Part shown: positions 60,596 to 64,000 of the stretch, piece by piece
Layout of the letters: the number at the start of each line of letters is the position of its first letter
Numbering within the stretch: the first letter of the stretch is position 1
Origin: an uncultured Lachnospiraceae bacterium
GTDB taxonomy: Bacteria > Bacillota > Clostridia > Lachnospirales > Lachnospiraceae
Length of the DNA stretch: 64,000 nt
Direction: 5' to 3'
Assembly (NCBI GenBank): GCA_947167135.1
Contig: CAMVGV010000012.1
Coordinates: 1-64,000 of the forward strand
The notes under the pieces: generated by a model
Seen by the model: only the letters and a program-made list of their open reading frames with translations
Told to the model about the DNA's origin: nothing
The model's database searches: none
Program-made: the position numbers and the translations under genes

Positions 60596-61414
60596 ATGAA
60601 GCTGATATTTTTGGATATAGACGGGACATTGACACAGCCGGGGGAGAATACTCCGCCGGAGAGCGCGCTAAAGGCGATAAAGGCCGCGCAGGAAAAGGGG
60701 AATAAGGTATTCCTGTGCACGGGGAGGAATCCGGTCATGCTGGAGCCTCTCTTAAAATATGGCTTTGACGGGTTTATCGGCTGCGCCGGAGGCTATGTGA
60801 AGCTCGGGGACAGGCTTTTATATGACTGCCCCATGACGGATGAGCAACGGGATACGGCCCTGGATACCCTGCACAGGAACGGGGTCTTCTGCACGATAGA
60901 GTCGGAGGGCGGCTCCTGGGGGGACGACAGCCTTGAGGATTTTTTAAGCGCCCAAAGCGGGGGAAACAGCGAGATAGAGCGCTGGAGAAAGGCACTGGCC
61001 TCAAACCTCGGCATAAGGCCCATGAACGAATATGACGGCAGCCCGATCTACAAGGTTGTTGTCATGTGCTCAAGGATGGATATGCTGGACGAAGCAAAGG
61101 CGGCGCTCGGGAAGGATTTTAATTTCGTTATGCAGGAAGTAAAGGAGCATAGCTGCATTAACGGAGAGCTGGTCAACAGAAGGTTTGACAAGGGCAAGGG
61201 AGTAAGGCTCATAGCGAAGGAGCTGGGTGTTGATATAAGGGATACCATAGGATTCGGGGACAGCTTGAACGACCTTGAGATGATAAAGGCAGTGGGAACC
61301 GGAGTCTGCATGGAGAACGGAGCGGAGGCGCTTAAAGCTGCGGCTGATATGGTCTGTCCGGCAGTCGGAGAAGACGGGATGGCGAAGGGATTCACTCAGC
61401 TGGGATTACTGTGA
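60596..61414 (+). CDS. HAD-superfamily Cof-type phosphatase
   Basis: This 272-residue hydrolase has motif I FLDIDGTLT with the nucleophilic Asp, the CTGRN motif II region, and motif IV GFGDSLNDLEM, with a C2B cap between. Cof-type enzymes dephosphorylate sugar phosphates or cofactors. Its place between the LacI gene (5 bases) and the PTS gene suggests it handles a phosphorylated sugar of this pathway. A terminator hairpin follows. Confidence 0.9.
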   Translation: MKLIFLDIDGTLTQPGENTPPESALKAIKAAQEKGNKVFLCTGRNPVMLEPLLKYGFDGFIGCAGGYVKLGDRLLYDCPMTDEQRDTALDTLHRNGVFCTIESEGGSWGDDSLEDFLSAQSGGNSEIERWRKALASNLGIRPMNEYDGSPIYKVVVMCSRMDMLDEAKAALGKDFNFVMQEVKEHSCINGELVNRRFDKGKGVRLIAKELGVDIRDTIGFGDSLNDLEMIKAVGTGVCMENGAEALKAAADMVCPAVGEDGMAKGFTQLGLL

Positions 61415-61421
61415 TACAAAC

Positions 61422-61481
61422 GCCCAAAGACAAATGGCTCATTGAACAGGTTCAAACGCCATTCGGACTTTGGGCTTTTTT
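61422..61481 (+). terminator. Rho-independent terminator with inner palindrome
   Basis: GCCCAAAG ... CTTTGGGC form the outer stem, followed by TTTTTTT. Inside, aatggc / gccatt and TTGAACAGGTTCAA extend the hairpin. It closes the amylosucrase-LacI-HAD unit. Confidence 0.8.
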
Positions 61482-61538
61482 ATGTTCACATGGTGATTTC
61501 TAACAAAAATCAATACGGAAAATCGGTATTATGCCAAA

Positions 61539-61567
61539 TTGACACGGGCGTACATTGACAATAGAAT
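61539..61567 (+). promoter_or_regulatory. Promoter of the PTS operon
   Basis: A perfect TTGACA (61539-61544) and TAGAAT (61562-61567) are 17 bases apart. A second TTGACA lies within the spacer but has no -10 box at a suitable distance. Confidence 0.75.
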
Positions 61568-61576
61568 GAAACAAGA

Positions 61577-61592
61577 GTGAAAACGATTTCAC
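61577..61592. promoter_or_regulatory. LacI-family operator, copy 2
   Basis: GTGAAAACGATTTCAC is an almost perfect palindrome with central CG, placed 9 bases after the -10 box, where it would cover the start of transcription. It resembles catabolite-responsive elements too, but the second copy near the amylosucrase promoter favours the local LacI protein. Confidence 0.75.
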
Positions 61593-61650
61593 ACGCAAAC
61601 AGATTTTTTTAGGGTTAATTCAGTCACTACATTGTTGAAAGGAGTTTATT

Positions 61651-61896
61651 ATGGCACTGGATTATCGCAAATGCGCTGAGCAGATTGTGGAGAATATCGG
61701 GGGAAGAGATAATATCGGCCAGGCGGCGCACTGCGCAACGCGATTGAGGCTGGTCATCAAGGACAATGACAAGTCAACAAAAAGGCTCTTGAGGATGTGG
61801 AGGGAGTCAAGGGAATGTTTGAAAACAATGGGCAGCTGCAGCTCATCATTGGAACCGGTACTGTTAATAAGGTTTATGATGAATTTCTTTCCGTAA
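61651..61896 (+). pseudogene. PTS EIIB domain, frameshifted 5' part of EIIBCA
   Basis: ATG 61651 (GAAAGGAG upstream) encodes the EIIB start [20 protein letters not shown] with the phosphorylated Cys in [12 protein letters not shown]. The normal reading continues in this frame only to about 61772. There one G is missing in gacaagtcaac (gacaaggtcaac expected), and the rest of EIIB and all of EIICA are in the next frame. The frame followed here then ends at 61896 with meaningless sequence. Either the gene is inactivated or the base was lost in sequencing. Confidence 0.8.
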
Positions 61897-63530
61897 CGGG
61901 CATGAGCGCAGCGACCAAGGATGACGTCAAGGCGGCGGCAGCGGCAAAGCAGCCTCTTTGGAAGAGGATGCTGAAGGCTCTTGGAGACGTATTCGTTCCG
62001 ATACTTCCCGCCATCGTGGCCTCCGGACTTATGATGGGTCTTATAGAAGCGCTTGGAAAGGCGATACCCGGTTTTGCCGGAACTGACTGGTACGGTTTCC
62101 TTGACATGATAGCCAACACGGCGTTTGCTTATCTGCCCGTTATCGTTGCGGTTTCCGCGGCAAGGGTATTTGGAGGAAATATCTTCCTCGGGGCGGTCAT
62201 AGGTCTTTCAATGATCCATTCGAGTCTCCTTAACGCCTGGGCTGTCGGATCGGCGGATGCTTCGATCAATTATTGGCATCTCTTTTTCTTCAACGTGCGG
62301 CAGGTGGGCTATCAGGGACATGTGGTTCCGGTGGTCATAGCCGTGTGGCTGATGTGTATCATAGAAAAATGGCTGCATAAGCATGTGCCGGAGATGATAG
62401 ATCTTTTTGTCACCCCTCTCTGCACGGTGCTTGCGACAACCTTCCTTACATTTACGATAATCGGACCCATCTTCGCGCAGCTTGAGACCTGGGTGCTGGC
62501 AGGGGCGCAGGTACTGGTTCAAAATCCGATCGGAGCCTGCATTATGGGCGCCATCTATCCCTGGACTGTTGTCATGGGACTTCATCATATGTACAACATC
62601 ATCGAGGCGGGAATGCTGGCGTCGGTTGGCCTGAACACCTGGATGCCCATAGCTTCCGCTGCCAATTTCGCGCAGTTCGGAGCCTGCCTTGCGGTCGGCA
62701 TCAAGGCCAGAAATCATAAGACAAAGGTTGTTGCTCTTCCCTCATCTCTTTCAGCGGCGCTGGGAATAACTGAGCCCGCGATCTTCGGTATAAATATGCG
62801 TTTCTTCAAGCCCTTTATCGCGGGTATGATCGGAGGAGCGGCCGGAGCTCTTTTTGGAGCGGTTACAGGCATAGGCGCCAAAGCATACGGAGTTACCGGT
62901 ATTCCCGGATATCTGACGATAGACAAACCGGTACAGTATACAATACTATTAGCTATATCGGGCGGTATCGCATTTGTCCTTTCAACTATCCTCTGGAAAG
63001 AGGAGACCGAAGAAGACGGAGAAAACGGAGAAGACGGTAAGACCGCAGAGTCAGGCGTTATCGGCGCGGACGGAAATGAGACCGCCGGTGATTTCATAAA
63101 CAACGTGGTATTCAGATCATCCGCTGGAGAGCTTGTACAGCCCGTTGCGGGTAAGGTGATCCCTTATACGGAGATCAGGGATGAAACCTTTAATTCAGGA
63201 GTGATGGGCAAGGGTGTCGGAATAGAGCCCGAGGAAGGGATCGTATATGCCCCGATGGACGGTGAGATATCCTCGGTCGCGGACAGTAAGCATGCCATAG
63301 GGATAGACGGCGCGGGCGATATGGAGCTGCTTATCCACGTGGGCGTAGATACGGTTGAAATGAACGGCGACGGCTTCACGCCTTTAGTGGCAGAAGGTGA
63401 TAAGGTTACAAAGGGACAAAAGCTGCTTAAGTTCGACAGGGAGAAGATACGCGCGGCAGGCCATCCCGAGACGGTTGTGATGCTGCTTACAAACAGCGAC
63501 GATTACGAAGATTTTGAATTGAAGTTGTAA
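61797..63530 (+). CDS. PTS EIICA of the sucrose/trehalose/beta-glucoside class
   Basis: Downstream of the frameshift, this frame holds the end of EIIB ([20 protein letters not shown]), a ten-helix EIIC (about 60-410, with [19 protein letters not shown] and the [14 protein letters not shown] loop), and a glucose-type EIIA (about 450-577). The EIIA phosphorylated His lies in [12 protein letters not shown]. Read together with the 61651 fragment it would be a normal EIIBCA of about 626 residues. Such permeases import and phosphorylate sucrose, trehalose or beta-glucosides; the amylosucrase neighbour favours sucrose. GTG 61797 is only the first possible start, not a proven one. Confidence 0.85.
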   Translation: MEGVKGMFENNGQLQLIIGTGTVNKVYDEFLSVTGMSAATKDDVKAAAAAKQPLWKRMLKALGDVFVPILPAIVASGLMMGLIEALGKAIPGFAGTDWYGFLDMIANTAFAYLPVIVAVSAARVFGGNIFLGAVIGLSMIHSSLLNAWAVGSADASINYWHLFFFNVRQVGYQGHVVPVVIAVWLMCIIEKWLHKHVPEMIDLFVTPLCTVLATTFLTFTIIGPIFAQLETWVLAGAQVLVQNPIGACIMGAIYPWTVVMGLHHMYNIIEAGMLASVGLNTWMPIASAANFAQFGACLAVGIKARNHKTKVVALPSSLSAALGITEPAIFGINMRFFKPFIAGMIGGAAGALFGAVTGIGAKAYGVTGIPGYLTIDKPVQYTILLAISGGIAFVLSTILWKEETEEDGENGEDGKTAESGVIGADGNETAGDFINNVVFRSSAGELVQPVAGKVIPYTEIRDETFNSGVMGKGVGIEPEEGIVYAPMDGEISSVADSKHAIGIDGAGDMELLIHVGVDTVEMNGDGFTPLVAEGDKVTKGQKLLKFDREKIRAAGHPETVVMLLTNSDDYEDFELKL

Positions 63531-63550
63531 TTTCCCGGTAACGAAAAAAT

Positions 63551-63595
63551 AGTGTCATTCCACGGTGAGGCTGCAGGATGACAGAGTAGTGAAAA
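63551..63595. repeat. Degenerate interspersed repeat
   Basis: gtgtcattccacggtgaggc followed by tgcaggatgacag is an eroded inverted pair of the repeat core between the PTS gene and HPr. Confidence 0.5.
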
Positions 63596-63620
63596 ACAGC
63601 ATTAATGAAGGAGAAACAAA

Positions 63621-63878
63621 ATGAAGGAATTTAATTATACGGTTACTGATCCCGTGGGTATCCACGCAAGACCCGCAGGGCTTCTTGTCAAGGAGGCGAA
63701 AAAATATGAGTGCGCCATCATGATCTTTAAGGGTGAGAAGAGCTGCAAGGCTACTTCGCTTACAAAGCTCATGGGGCTTGGTATTAAGCAGGGCGATGAG
63801 ATCAGGGTTACCGTTGAGGGCAACGGCGAGGATGAGTGCGCGGCTGCCATGGAGACATTTTTTAAGGGGAATCTATAA
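63621..63878 (+). CDS. ptsH: Phosphocarrier protein HPr
   Basis: This 85-residue PTS carrier passes phosphate from enzyme I to EIIA. The active His15 lies in DPVGIHARPAG, and the regulatory Ser46 position falls in KATSLTKLMGLG, so HPr kinase control (catabolite repression) is possible. AAGGAG lies before ATG 63621. Enzyme I follows after 20 bases, which with the EIIBCA gene gives a complete phosphorelay. Confidence 0.95.
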   Translation: MKEFNYTVTDPVGIHARPAGLLVKEAKKYECAIMIFKGEKSCKATSLTKLMGLGIKQGDEIRVTVEGNGEDECAAAMETFFKGNL

Positions 63879-63898
63879 GAAACCGGGGGTATGGACAT

Positions 63899-64000
63899 AT
63901 GAAGGTTGCTACGGGTACAAAGATCGTTAACGGCATAGGCATTGGTAAGATCCGCATTTTTAAGGCACCGGTGTACGATATCGACGAGTCGGAGGTTGAG
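63899..64000 (+). CDS. ptsI: PTS enzyme I (phosphoenolpyruvate-protein phosphotransferase), 5' part
   Basis: The window ends after 34 codons. KVATGTKIVNGIGIGKIRIF followed by KAP fits the usual enzyme I start (a short strand, then GI..G..IG). The gene order HPr then enzyme I is standard. The active-site His and the PEP-binding domain lie beyond the window edge. Confidence 0.8.
   Translation, partial: MKVATGTKIVNGIGIGKIRIFKAPVYDIDESEVE

Overview
The window looks like a chromosomal segment of a Lachnospiraceae-type Bacillota (Clostridia). This rests on gene content: a two-gene DUF5717/DUF5716-like pair, two DUF3048 proteins, a DUF975 membrane protein, pyruvate:ferredoxin oxidoreductase, an EFR1-like ferredoxin, BspA-like surface proteins, strong AGGAGG ribosome sites and frequent TTG/GTG starts. 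The genus cannot be fixed from the sequence alone. No tRNA, rRNA, CRISPR array or intact insertion sequence was seen.

Layout. 0.1-7.2 kb: an MBL/beta-CASP hydrolase with a promoter that leaves no room for a leader, dihydrofolate reductase, mannose-6-phosphate isomerase and a heterodimeric ABC exporter. 7.5-9.6 kb: an unusual sigma factor continuing into an Ala/Gly/Thr repeat, a membrane segment and a probably extracytoplasmic region. 9.6-10.7 kb: a PLP aminotransferase on the minus strand, followed by a 0.6 kb intergenic region with two different terminal-inverted-repeat elements. 11.3-18.2 kb: a tightly packed four-gene operon of unknown function (large solenoid protein, degenerate Hsp70/actin-fold protein, TPR protein, coiled-coil membrane protein). 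It is my main candidate for an undescribed system. 18.2-28.3 kb: exported or membrane proteins (subtilase, BspA-like LRR protein, GtrII-type glucosyltransferase, NlpC/P60 protein) with an acetyltransferase and a fructosamine-kinase-like protein. 28.7-29.6 kb: a minus-strand antitoxin-fusion pair preceded by three 12-bp repeats. 29.8-32.6 kb: purB-purA, the IMP-to-AMP step. 32.9-39.6 kb: DUF3048 lipoprotein, small ferredoxin, YigZ, an ECF sigma factor with a Cys-rich small protein carrying a double-glycine motif, a secreted papain-like protease, DUF975. 39.6-49.5 kb: a mosaic GGDEF/EAL protein, a glycosyltransferase, a PH-like protein, and PFOR behind its own promoter. 49.7-57.1 kb: an exported LEA-like Lys/Ala/Asp protein, a second DUF3048 protein, a cell-wall amidase, a FliD-like protein behind a sigma-28 promoter, and a sodium:solute symporter. 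57.3-64.0 kb: a broken macrodomain gene, then a sucrose or alpha-glucoside module (amylosucrase-like GH13, LacI regulator, HAD phosphatase, PTS EIIBCA with a one-base frameshift, HPr, and the start of enzyme I).

The sugar module is the clearest regulatory unit. Two near-identical 14-bp operators lie just downstream of the -10 boxes of the amylosucrase-like gene and the PTS gene, and the LacI-family gene between them is the obvious candidate to bind both.

An interspersed repeat family (core gtcatcctgag, gcgaagc, gaaggatct and its complement) sits in almost every longer gap, usually just after a stop codon. It even supplies the last codons and stop of the dihydrofolate reductase gene.
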